A stretch of 64,000 bases of DNA. Origin: Setaria digitata. Its lineage: Eukaryota; Nematoda; Chromadorea; Rhabditida; Setariidae. The notes below the pieces were generated by a model. It was given only the letters and a program-made list of their open reading frames with translations, had not been told where the DNA came from and ran no database searches. Location of the stretch: assembly GCA_003640385.1 (NCBI GenBank), contig RCAB01000069.1:140439-204438 (forward strand). Reading direction: 5' to 3'. Positions 13,527 to 25,400 of this stretch are shown piece by piece. Each line of letters starts with the position of its first letter. Position 1 is the first letter of the stretch. The translations under genes and the position numbers were made by a program.

Positions 13527-13726
13527 CCATCTTTCACCAGAAAACAATTGATATCGTTAAATTTCGGAAATGTAAACTTTTCTTTTCGAAAAAATGTAAT
13601 CTTTATTGTAAATCAAATTTACACACAAGAACACCTAAAATATAGTATAAGGAGAAACAGTACAAAGGGAAACAGCTGCATTATTTGAAGAAATCTAAAC
13701 GTAAGCGGATCCCGGGAGGACTGTCG

Positions 13727-13760
13727 GATCTGTAGCGATAATTGATCTGTAGTGATAATT
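13727..13760. repeat. Two-copy 17-base tandem repeat
   Basis: Unit GATCTGTAGYGATAATT occurs twice head to tail (13727-13743 and 13744-13760) with one base difference. It is followed by a partial third copy (GTAGTGGTAAT). Confidence 0.8.
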
Positions 13761-14115
13761 GTAGTGGTAATGTATATAAAACCTCCTACCAATAATTATT
13801 AGTCATATAACCTACAATGATAATTTGGCTTATACTAGCGAAGTGTTTTGTCCTGCCCAGGAATCAGTGTTTTCATTTTGCCACCAATGAAAGACAGAAG
13901 TTGACCTTTCTGACTCTTGTCCACCAAAATATTTTTGTCATCCTGCAAAATGAGCCAAATCAAATTTACTGTCGTCATTTTTTTTTAACTCTAGCCTTCT
14001 ATTATAACTCACAAAGTTTACTGGGAACATTGACCGCCTACCCGGTAACAAAAAACAATGTTTCCTAACGCTGCTTAAAAAAAAAAAATGTCTGCTTTAA
14101 TTTTTTATGTAAGAT

Positions 14116-14933
14116 CTAAGAGGAAGTGCTAACCAGCTTGTTCTCCCGAATGATTTTCACCATTTTTACCGTCAATTCATCTTGTTCCTTGAGTTTCTCT
14201 TCAAACTTTCGTATCCTTTCCTCATTTTCCTGCAAAAACCAAATCTCGAGTACTGCATTTTCTTCATTCCGAACTAGTTTTCTTTAATTTGACGGAGTAC
14301 AGAAACATACTTTGATATATTTTTCTACATCGCTAGCCTTAGCTTTTTCTGGGTTCGATCTATAGATTGCATATATGAGTAACACAGTCAGCAAGTAAAT
14401 GAGTGCTTCTACAAGTGTCTCGCTAGCCTGAAATAAAACTATGCAACAAGATGAAAATTACGTACAACTAACGAATAAAACCCAATGAAATTCAATTTGA
14501 AAGCAGAACCATTTCGATTGCTTGCTGTTCAGTAACAGTTGGTGTTTTAGAGGGAATAGCGAGTCCTATACTTTTGATTCGTAAACGAAATGAAATAGCA
14601 TGCAAACCTGCAAATATAAAATCCACTTAGCAATTACACTTCCAAGGTTTGTCAGTTTCCAGTATCTCATGCACCTTATGAAATTTTGTAAATTAATTAG
14701 TAAAAAAACCAAAAAAAAAAGAGAAATGATTTCGAATCGAGTCATGCACTTATATCTACCTATTCACTACTTAAACACAAATTCAACTACTTGTTACTTA
14801 TTAGAAGAACAAAGAACTTACTTCTGCCCACTGGAACGAGAATCCTATTCCTAAGATATGAATGCTTTATTGCATAGGCTATAATTCTTCGTGCCAATGG
14901 ACGTGACATTTGTCGCCCAAATGCAACCACAAG
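14116..14933 (-). CDS. OPA3: OPA3-like mitochondrial protein (5' exon not found)
   Basis: Member of the optic atrophy 3 family, small mitochondrial membrane proteins affecting mitochondrial shape and lipid handling. Four minus-strand exons join in phase: 14933-14822, 14607-14510, 14427-14311 and 14229-14116, giving 146 residues plus stop. The first part reads LVVAFGRQMSRPLARRI, then IKHSYLRNRILVPVGRS, matching the RQ-x-S-(K/R)PLA-x-RI core of OPA3. Next come a LHAISFRLRIKSIG segment, a transmembrane stretch (ALIYLLTVLLIYAIY) and a charged coiled coil (ENEERIRKFEEKLKEQDE) ending at TAG. The first exon, expected to encode about 10 residues with a G-x-FP motif, should lie above 14934 in phase 0 but I could not identify it. 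It lies about 1.1 kb downstream of the RNR stop on the same strand. Confidence 0.78.
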
Positions 14934-16023
14934 CTGAAAAAAACTGCTAACATAGTGGATATTAGCACCAACTGGCAATTTTCACTCTGTCTGATACTAG
15001 CACATCAGATGCAATGAGAATTCGATTACAGTGGAGATTCTTGACTTGAAACTTTTATCATTCAAGCATAATAAATTTAAGAACCTGAATGATCGGAATA
15101 CCCATTACTCATATGTGTTCTCTGCCGAATCTCAGTCGAAATGGCTGCCTCATCATACGATCTATAACGCACCACCGCTGGAGTACAAGTCTTGCAAGTT
15201 CAAAATCGCAAAATAGATGTACTAACCGCGAATCACCACAGGTACCACAAACCAATGTGGTGGTTAGCAACTTACAACCTTGAAGGTAAGTAAATTATCC
15301 ACTTCATAGGGTTTTTATCAGACTTCTCGTTTCCTTCCAAGACTTCAAGCTATCTATTGTCTTTGCTTTGCCATCGAGTAACTTTACGCTTACAAATAAA
15401 TTCCACGATTATACTTTGTTTTTTTCAAAGCGTAAAAAAGCACAAAAATACCAATACTTATCCACATCATAAGGAAATCTAAACAACTTCGAAGTGATAG
15501 GACGTGAATAATGTCAAAGGCAAGCTCAAATCTGGAATTAGTTCATTCAATTTCAAGATATCGAAATAGTGTCATATATTCCAAAATCATGCCAGATTTT
15601 ATGATGTAACAAATATAAAACATGAGTGTATCTGAACGACCAATCAACACATTCAAATCTATAAAAAAAAAAAGGAAAATCGTACGAATAAAATATAAAG
15701 AGCACAATATGAAGTACTAGAAGCTTTTAATTCACGACAGTTTAAAAACTACATATATAAAAAAAGGCATTCAATTCACTCGTTTGACATAAGTGTATCG
15801 GCAGTCTTATTTCTTTCATATTTATTTCAGTTAGGTAGAGAGGATATATATTCAAACCACCAACTCTTCCTTTGTTCCATCTCTGTTTTCATACTATATT
15901 GCAAAGACTACCAAATTTTAAAAAAATTCCTTCTTTTTCAGTATCACGTATCTCACTTTTTAATCCATGTTTAATCCACGAAACCTTTTCCTTTATTACC
16001 AAAGAAATTGTAAACATAATACT
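14934..16023. other. Spacer between RNR large subunit and the OPA3-like gene
   Basis: It should contain the missing first exon of the OPA3-like gene and the RNR 3' UTR. There are several short open frames on the plus strand but nothing supported. Confidence 0.5.
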
Positions 16024-16279
16024 TCAACTACTGCACATCAAACAATCACCTCCACTGCTGATCGCACATTCCACGATTTTAGTTGTCAACTCACTAACAG
16101 AACTTGGATCAGGACTGGAGACTGATTTAGAGCCGTTATCTGAACCAACGTTATCCATTTCTTTAAGTCGGGTTTTGTCAACAGTGAATTGCACCGCATC
16201 AACTGCTGGTCTGGTACGCAGGTAATACATTCCAGTTTTCAGGCCCTATAAGAATTCAGAATTCAAGGTCATGGGAATA

Positions 16280-16325
<46 letters not shown>

Positions 16326-19300
16326 CTTATAAAATTCTATTAAAAACCGCTGTATTTGAACAAATAAAGTCACAAAACATTTATACCTTTTGCCATCCAT
16401 AGAAGTGCATACTAGTAATGTTGCTATAATTGGGACGCGCTATAAATATATTTAACGACTGCGACTGATCAATAAATGCTCCACGGTCAACAGCCATATC
16501 AATAATATCCTGAAATACAAGTCTTATTTTTATTATTAAAATGTTTAGTCACGGTAGTGCTGTGGATGGAATGACTGTATCTTATGCTGTGGAAAATTTA
16601 AAAATCTAGCAAATCACTTATTCGTCTATTCTTCTGTTACCATTGCCACTTACTCGTTGCGACATTTCCCAAACCGTCTTATAAAGATCTCGAATTTCTT
16701 GTGGAATACGTTGAATATTTTGAATCGATCCTTTATTTTTAATTATCTCCAATTTCATACTATCATCCCATAAATCAAGACGTATGAGATCATTCATAAG
16801 ATGCATATTGAAGACCTTTAAATAAATTACATTCGGGTTAAGCGATCGAAGCAATGTAAGGAATAAACCATTTTTATGAGAAATCGTTTGAAACATATGG
16901 CTGGAAGATCTCTAAAGTTCACCTGAAAACTTCCGGATAAGACATTACGAGTGTATACATTGCTCGTATAAGGTTCAATACTTTCATTGTTCCCAAGTAT
17001 CTGAGCTGTTGAAGCAGTGGGCATTGGTGCCAGTAACACGCTATTGCGAATTCCATACTTTGCGATCTTTCCACGTAAGGTTACCCAATCCCACTGATCT
17101 GTCGGCGTGACACCCCACATATCAAATTGTAAAATCTAAAATATATTTGGACTTGCTTTTATAACAATTATTATATATTATAAAATTTATAGGGACCAAA
17201 ATTCGAAGGACTGAAGATTTTGAAGCTGAAAAGATACGGTAATATGATTTAAAAAAAAAAAAAAAATCAAGATTATTGAAAACAAACTCCTTTGCTGACA
17301 GGTGAACCATCGTAACTTGAATACGGGCCATATTTTTCCGCAAGTTCACAAGAAGCTTCAAGCGCTGCATAATACATTGTTTCAAATATACGCTTATTAA
17401 GGTCGCGGGCTTCCTCACTAGTAAATGGATACCTAAAAAGACTGAAGGCAATTTCACAAATTTATTTTTTCACTACATAAGTCTGGTTTCTCGAGAACTG
17501 TTGTCATCATATCAAAAATCAATAAAACTTGAAAAAGAACGAAGGAAAACCGCATGAGGATGAAAGCATCAGCTAAGCCTTGGACACCAATGCCAATTGG
17601 ACGATGCCTCTTGTTAGATCGTTCCGTTTCCGGCACTGGATAATAATTGTAATCAATAATCTTATTTAAATTTCTAACCACCACTTTTGTAACCTAAAAT
17701 ATTGCCAGCAGTTACAAATAAGTCAGAAAAACAAGCAACATTTTGTACATATAACGTAAATTATGTACCTCACATAACATTTTGAAATCGAATATTTTCT
17801 CTGATGTGACAAAACGACTTAGAGCAATGGAGGCTAAATTGCATACGGCAATCTCTTCATGAGAAGAATATAAAACTACTTCAGTACACAAATTGGAACA
17901 TTTGATGGTACCCAAGTTCTGCTGATTGCTTTTCCGATTGCATGTATCCTGCAACTTTAAAATCTACTTAAGAAAAAATCTACTGAAAGTAATTAGAGTA
18001 TGGTCCTATATCAAAAACGAATCTCCCTCCAAAAATACTCTCTAAGCCTCCTTCTAAACCGCACATTAATTTAAGAATTAATTTGATTAAAAGAACGCGA
18101 TATTTAATATATATTTTGTACACCCTCAACAATAACAGCAATACCTTATAAACCATATATGGCACACCAGTTTCTATTTGCGTGGAAACGATTGTTTCCC
18201 ACAGTTTTCTAGCAGGTATCTGCTTTCTGTAACAACCTTCTTCCTCATACCTGTAATCTTGCTTTCAATTTAACTACAATTTAAATGAAAGACTTTTGCA
18301 CGATTTTCCGTTTATATAAACCTCAAAGTAAACAAAAACAGAAGTTACTTGGTGTAGAGTTTCTCGAACGTTTTGCCCCACGAATCTTCCAAGCCAGGAC
18401 ATTCAGCAGGACACATTAGTGACCATACTTTATCATCACGCACACGCTCCATGAAAAGATCTGGGACCCATAAACCAAGGAACAAATCACGACAACGTTC
18501 AAGTTCATCACCTACATTTTTTCTCAAATCTAGAAAATCGAAAATATCCGGATGCCATGGTTCCAAGTAAACAGCAAATGCGCCTGGTCTCTGCAACACG
18601 ATATTCTAAGTCAAGATAAAAAGATTTACATTCATTCATTACCTAATAAAGTGACGAATTCAATACGATAAAGCAAATTTTCATTAAAAAGTAAAAAAAA
18701 AAATCGGACATCCTGGGAGATGTGCACAACTTGGAAGCATCTAAGCAGAACCTTATTTCCGCCCTGATCGACATATCGCGCAGCATTATTGAACACTCGA
18801 AGCATAGGTACTAAGCCATTGGAAACGCCATTTGTCTGAACAATGTAAAATTTTGTGACACTAATTCCTCAAATTTTTAAATTCTAATTTGTGCTCTTAG
18901 TCAAATATTTCAGTGGATTTAAAATTTTCTAGAAGCCGCATAAATTGAAATCTGGCAGTTAATTCTGAAGTTTGTAATATCTTAGCGACAAGTAATAATA
19001 TACATACTCCAGCAATTGGCGAACCGGTAGCACGTATGCAATGTACGTTTAAGCCAATCCCACCTGCACTTTTTGAAATTAGTGCACATTTTTTCAGTGT
19101 TTCGAATATACCTTCAATACTATCTTCAAACATCGTCAAAAGGAAGCATGAACTCATTTGTGGTGTGCAGGTACCGCTATTAAACAGTGTAGGAGTTGCA
19201 TGTGTAAACCACCTTTCGGACATCAGATTGTACGTCTAAAATCAAAATTTGATACCAAGAAAGATTAATAACATATTTATTTAAGGATTTATTACAAAAC

Positions 19301-21049
19301 GATGCTAACTGCGAGGATAATACATATAGCGAGACGGTAGATTTGAAAACTATAAATATTCATAATGAGGCATACCTCAAGGGCAGATTCAATGTCTTCA
19401 CCATGAATTCCAAGTGCAACCCTCATCAGCATATGCTGCGGACGTTCAGCCAACTCACCATTAACTTGTAAAAGATAAGAGCGTTCCAATGTCTTCAAAC
19501 CAAAGTATGTGTAATAATAATCTCGTTCATGAATTATTGCCGAGTCGAGAATCTAGAAAACGATAACTTGTCGAAAAATGGAAATTTAAAGCAGTTAATT
19601 TGAAAACAACGTTAAAGAGAAATAATCCATGCGATATAAGCGTTCTATTACAAAAACAGTCATATTACCCTTCGACTTCTTCGATAACTTAATTTTAAAT
19701 CACGAGATTTCCGAGACGCTGTAATCATTAATTTTACCTAACAATGACACGAAATTTCCTAAAAACCTGTAATAGAAAAACTCTCATCAAGTTAGCAATG
19801 AACAGAATCTGACATACATCTGCATTATTTTGGACAATATCAAATAATTCTTTGCTAATAAGTGGCATATGCCGACCAGATTTTGGATGTGTAGCATAGT
19901 ACAATCGCTTGGAAACTTTCGAAAATAACTGGAATAAGGAAGTCACATTTACAAAGTTCCGAAGTGTTGTGATGAACAATATGTGTCCTTTATTATATGA
20001 CATAATTAAATAACAGCAACTTTTCTCTGACTAATTAGAATCAAAAGTCGCTTAATTTTCTATTCATATCTTGACTTCTCTGGCTAGAGCTTTTTGAATT
20101 CTCCNGTGTTGTGATGAACAATATGTGTCCTTTATTATATGACATAATTAATTAACAGCAACTTTTCTCTGACTAATTAGAATCAAAAGTCCTTAATTTT
20201 CTATTCATATCTTGACTTCTCTGGCTAGAGCTTTTTGAATTCTCCAAAAAAGGGCTATCACAAATAAGCTAGCTTAAACTAATTGTCAGGATAAAATTTT
20301 AGACCAAGCTAATAGTTTGTGATAATATGTCTTCAACGAATTATATTCCAACTATAATTTCTATCAATAAAAAAAATGACCTTTTCAGTTTTTTTGTGCA
20401 GATTGGAGACGGTGATTCGGGATGCTAAAATCGCATAATCTGGGTGTTTTGTTATCATGTCAGCTGCAATTTCCGCAGCTAAATTATCCAGTTCAACAGT
20501 CGTTACACCCTTGTACAAGCCAGCAATTACTTTCTGCGATATTTCGATCTTAAAAACAGTACGCAATAAGCAACTGAATCAAAAAAAAATCTTGAATCTT
20601 CAAGACAAAAACAAGACAGAACCATATATCTGTGAATTCTAAAACTTCAGAACAAATAAAAATTACTGAAAACTCCAAAAATGAAATTATTTTACGTGGT
20701 CAACGCGTTCCTGACTTAGGCCGTAACAGAGTTTCATAATTCGACGTGCAATTTTATCAAACGAAACAGCTTCATGTCGTCCATCTAGAACATATCGAGT
20801 ATCAACTGGTTATTTTGTACGGAAATTAAATTCGTTAGTCAAAATTCAAGCAACTTAATGTTTCGAGAACCGCAAATGAACCTGTCAGGCATCTTCATTA
20901 ATAAGATCCTACTTAACGTGACGTACTATACAGCTAGAATGGAGGGATATCGTAATTACTAATAACAGAAATGAATTAGAGAATGAAGATTTTGATATAC
21001 CTCGTTTGACGACGTAGCAGTTAGAGGCTCGTTTGATAGGCTGTACCAT
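16024..21049 (-). CDS. rnr-1: Ribonucleoside-diphosphate reductase large subunit (class I)
   Basis: Reduces NDPs to dNDPs together with the radical-carrying small subunit; cytosolic. Sixteen minus-strand exons join in phase: 21049-21001, 20784-20696, 20548-20381, 19928-19818, 19552-19376, 19235-19008, 18835-18752, 18590-18349, 18250-18145, 17948-17769, 17693-17551, 17432-17288, 17135-16923, 16815-16654, 16509-16387 and 16245-16024. They give 813 residues (human RRM1 792). The N-terminal ATP cone covers residues 1 to about 95. Active-site Cys228 lies in QMSSCFLL. Asn437, Cys439 and Glu441 lie in CSNLCTE, the thiyl radical loop, and Cys454 in VCNLAS. The C-terminal swivelling pair is CLMCSS (Cys808, Cys811). 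All catalytic residues are intact. The third intron contains a scaffold join, but the coding frame is unaffected. The ATG gives MVQPIKRAS, then VVKRDGR as in other RNRs. Confidence 0.97.
16276..16321. repeat. AT dinucleotide microsatellite
   Basis: Almost pure TA repeats with one interruption, inside the last intron of the RNR large subunit gene. Confidence 0.9.
19964..20245. repeat. Duplicated sequence across a one-N scaffold join
   Basis: 19964-20104 and 20106-20245 are near-identical (141 and 140 bases with two small differences) on either side of a single N at 20105. This lies wholly inside intron 3 of the RNR large subunit gene. It is best read as the ends of two overlapping contigs that were not merged. 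Confidence 0.9.
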
Positions 21050-21101
21050 TATGATTGAAGGATAACTGATCAACTGAAAGCAATCATTTTACATCAAATC
21101 C

Positions 21102-21497
21102 TTGAACCACGAACCCCAATTCCACCAACACGACAACTACGAAAGCATTCGCGCAGCACACGGCCACTTGACCCTTTCTGATCTTTTTGAAATTCAATAC
21201 ACCCGCCAAAAACCTCCAGCTACGTACTTCCGTGCTGCCCTCACACTAATGAAGAGACATTCCACAGAGCAATATATACATTTAGCAAGACTGAATTATC
21301 TAGCCTTGCAGTACGGCACGCTCCCCTGCTTCGACCGAGAGATACTGCTGTCAACTAAAATTCTCGCTCCAGTTACTTCCAAACTGAATGCTGTCAACTT
21401 CGCGCAACACTCCTCCCCGTTCATCCACTACGCCGTGCCCAATTGCAACGGAAAGCTTCGAGTGACTCTTCCTGACATTCATCTTGCTACTCATTAA
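21102..21497 (+). CDS. Hypothetical open frame, 131 codons
   Basis: An uninterrupted frame in a locally GC-richer island directly upstream of, and divergent from, the RNR large subunit gene. It opens with TTG, not ATG; the first in-frame ATG is about 50 codons in (MKRHSTEQYIHLARLNYLAL). I recognise no family, and there is no clear signal peptide or membrane span. A plus-strand AATAAA occurs at 21768-21773, so the stretch could be the last exon of a transcript. Equally it could be open by composition alone. Function unknown. Confidence 0.25.
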   Translation: MNHEPQFHQHDNYESIRAAHGHLTLSDLFEIQYTRQKPPATYFRAALTLMKRHSTEQYIHLARLNYLALQYGTLPCFDREILLSTKILAPVTSKLNAVNFAQHSSPFIHYAVPNCNGKLRVTLPDIHLATH

Positions 21498-21767
21498 GTA
21501 CCTCATCATGCAAGTCGAACCCTTAAAAAAGCAGACGAGAACGAAAACAAAAGTCGTACAACTTCCAACGAGACCTCGTCATTTCATTCCTTCACTTTCA
21601 TTTCAGTTCATTCACTGACATCATTAATGGATAGCAGAAAAATGGAATTAGCTTCCAGCGAAATTCTCCGCATCACATTGACGTCACATATTCCCTGGGC
21701 CTATCGAGTACTTCAACAACACACCAGCAAGAAGTTCAAGTTGATAACTTTTACTTTGTTATTTTTC

Positions 21768-21773
21768 AATAAA
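21768..21773 (+). terminator. Candidate polyadenylation signal
   Basis: AATAAA about 270 bases after the stop of the 131-codon open frame. It is the main hint that this island is transcribed on the plus strand. Confidence 0.3.
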
Positions 21774-22455
21774 GTTTCCTAAAAATAGGCATCAGAACTC
21801 ACTATTAATATTTGAGATTGAGAAATAACTATTAACTTTAACGATTGCTGTTACGGTTTGAAAGGCGCTGGAATCCCAAAAAATTAAAAGAGTATTCGGA
21901 CTCATCATATTTTAGAAATAATAAATCCGAGATTATTTTATGCATATACTAAGTGAAAAGGGATTAGCTTTGAAGGTTTAATAATCATTCTTGTGAGTTC
22001 GACACTCGAAACAGTCTTTGTTATGTCTTTTGTATTGTCATAAATTACTGAAACAAACAATAACTGAAATCCCTCTGGAATTTATTGCGTTTCAAAGAGG
22101 AATGATACACAAATACGCTTCCACCTTAAAAAAAACTTTAACATTTTCAACCAACACAAAACCACGGCTTTCAATTAAAGAGTACGTACATAGGTTTTAT
22201 ATTTCTATTGATTTCGTAAACAATTGTGTATAAATCATATAAGAATTATCACTAAACAACGTTCATTCCGCACACACGTTCCTTCATTTGTTCAACTTTT
22301 GCTTTCTTTATTCAACGTTAACTTCTTAATTTAGAAAAACTCGTAATCATCCATCTAGTCTTCATATTCTGGAAGTCCAACTATGATTCAGGTCAACGAT
22401 ATTAACCTTGCTCTAAAGCAGTATTCTTTCCCTTTTGGTCACTTTTTGCTCTCCA

Positions 22456-25400
22456 TCATTTTCGGTCTGAAACTCGCAAATGAACACTAGTATTTTTTAA
22501 ATCCCAAGGTTGTGGTGTTGGACTGGGATCACGATCGTCGCTTAAATCGCTTTCATCTCCATCACTGACATCTTTGCCATGACTGGTACTTGTCGTTATT
22601 CTTCTAAGTGGGCTGTAAACAGAAAAAAATTACTCCAAAGACTGAAATTCCACTCATCAACTAGTTTTCAATACTACTATTACTATCCCTAACTACGCAG
22701 AATTGCAAGACGGCACAAATGAACCATCGTGCCATTATCTAGGACATCTCGGTTTTTCTTTTACTGTTCCAAATATATGAATCACCTTTTAGGAGTTACT
22801 ATATAATCAGAGTAATTTAATTCCGAGTCAACAATAATTTTCGAAATTCAATGAATCATTCTAAATCCAAACTGAGTGCTTTCACAAAAACCTATTAATT
22901 TATGCTCAACCAATTCTCATTAGACCAGAAATTATAATACCGCAAATCCTCACGATCAGCTGCCAACGACCCACTATCAGACAATAAGTCAGTAACAGTT
23001 TTAAATCGCTTTGCTCCACGCCCACGTGTTTTAATGTTACGTTTTCTCACACCGACTATAGTCACTTCATCTTCCACCGGTGTTAACGGTCCCTCCTTTT
23101 TTTCCTCTCCACCTTTTTCTTCCGGTTCTTCATAAAACCTGTAAAAAAAAAGAAAAAAAAAACATATCACTTTGAATCATTTGATCTATTTCATTTTCAG
23201 GAACACAGAGATTTCCGGAAATTTCCTTTAAATAGTCTCACCTTGTATCATGCTCATAATCCCATTCTAGTTCGTTACCCTTCTCATCAAAAATATTTAA
23301 TCCGGGTCGTACTCGATTTCTTCGATTCATCCATTTATAAGTATAACCATCTAAAATTGTGGTTATTTTTCTATTTCTCAACATTATAATACTGACGATA
23401 TTATCTAAAAAGAAAAAAGTCAAACGAACCTCTCCCTTACTTTTCCTAACAAAATTATTCCAAAAAGCTTCCCCAACCAAACAATTTTCCAACTCTCAAC
23501 TGTTAAGAATACAACTGAAACTAGAAAAAAGACAGGATAATTCATGATTAGGTTTTTACCAGGATCCATTGAACCTGAAGTACTTCTTCGTCGTACACCC
23601 AAAGAACCCTTGCGTCCCTTAAAATTACAGCACTTTTGAAATTTATGAAGAATAAAAATACAGAAAGAAAGGACGGAAACCAGTAAATTTCATAAAAAAT
23701 TAAACAGAGAAACTAATATAATCATGAATCAATCATTTCTTCCCTCCTCCCCTTTCCCCTCCCCATCCTTCCTTTCTCTTTACAACAGAGCATTTCAGTC
23801 CAGTCAGTCAGAAGGCTTTTTTTGCCACTCACTCTATTTTTACAAAATTTCACTGGAACTGTATGACAATTTTAAAACAAAACATGGAAAATAAGTGGAT
23901 TAAATGGAGATATTCAAGACAGAAAATAAAATGCCAGAGAATCTGATAAGTATTACGAAGAAATGAAAGCTTACTTTTGCTATATCTTCTCTTAAACTAA
24001 ATCGCAGTATAATCAACCGTTTGTGCCCAACATGTTTAGTTATTACTCGCCATTTCCCTAAAAATCAATATTTTAGTATTTTAAAATCTTCATTTAAATA
24101 GAATAGACACCAAAGCAGTGCTGCAAAAATCTTTAAAAAAAGAAAAAAGTTTCAGGTAAAAAAAAAAGCTCAACGTAAAAATAAAACTTTGGGAACTCTT
24201 CACGATCTAGCTGCTAACTATTTACGCGAAAATCTTTTAAAGACACTTTTTTTGTTATGCAACATATAATGTTCATCCTTCCTTACTTCCCTTTCTTACT
24301 TCCATCTCCACCAAAAATCAAAGAAGACAATTACGAACACTCAACACCTTTTCAAATGACATTCCAGTAAAGTGCTCCTTTAACTTTCTAATTCTTTCTG
24401 GGTGATAGTGTTTACTGGAAACAACTAAACTCACCAGGCGGTATTTCAACTTGATCAACTTCGACTTCGATTACATTGGCTTCTGCATTTTTCTTATCTG
24501 GCGATCCTGAAAATGCCTCTTAATTTCTTAGGAAATCCATATTATATGCATGACTTCGACTTCCAAAGTAAATTGCAAAATTTGTTACCGTTACACACTT
24601 TTTCCTGGCTGAGCCTATTGCAATTTTCCGACATGACAAACTAAAAGAAAATATGGAACCTTTAACCATATTGATCGTTACATCATCCCCTTGCTCCTCT
24701 CGCATTTCGCCATCTTCTTCTTCACCACTCTCCGCAACCTCACCCTCTTCCACTTGTCGACTACCGCGAATTCGTTTTAATGGTTTCGTCATTTCTAGCA
24801 TCATCTTAAAATAAAAATATCGCCCACTGTTTAAACTGACGAAAAAAAAAATGCATATAAGACAAAATACTCTCCAGCTAAAAACAAGAAACTGCATTTC
24901 AAGACTGTTCTATTACTTAAAGTATGTGTCTAAACAATAGCACTTTGTAAAGCTAAACAGGAAATAATACGAACATTCAGCATTAACTGCTTCTTAAGCT
25001 ATCAGCAACGGTGAAAAAATGAAAGCTTCTGCACTTACACATCTCGTCTAATGAAATGTTGAAATAAAATGAAGTTAAGGCAAGGCATCGAAATCACCGA
25101 GAAATCTTAGCAAGAAGAATGACTTTGCAGAAAAATGAATAAAGAAATATGCCTACTTTAACAACAGCGAAACGATCATTCCAGATAACATTACAGCTCA
25201 CTTCATCAATCATTTCAACTGCTACTGGATCAAACTCTGCGAACATCCTGAAATGAAGCAGAAAAAGGCTGGTAAGACTGAAGTTATGGAATCTTTCTGA
25301 GAATTCTTTCATCCTCAGTGGAATATTCCCGAATAGTTTTTATATTGCATTAACAATAAGGGCCACAAATCTAACACACCGATATCAAATTGCTTATTAC

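Noticed and set aside
17288..17432. Long minus-strand read-through frames around RNR exons as separate genes
   Set aside because: They are shadows of RNR exons 11-12; the true frame matches the conserved RNR sequence.
22941..23138. NCBP3 exon ending at its own read-through stop at 22895
   Set aside because: A phase-matched donor at the exon end joins it to 22612-22456, which continues with a coherent charged tail.
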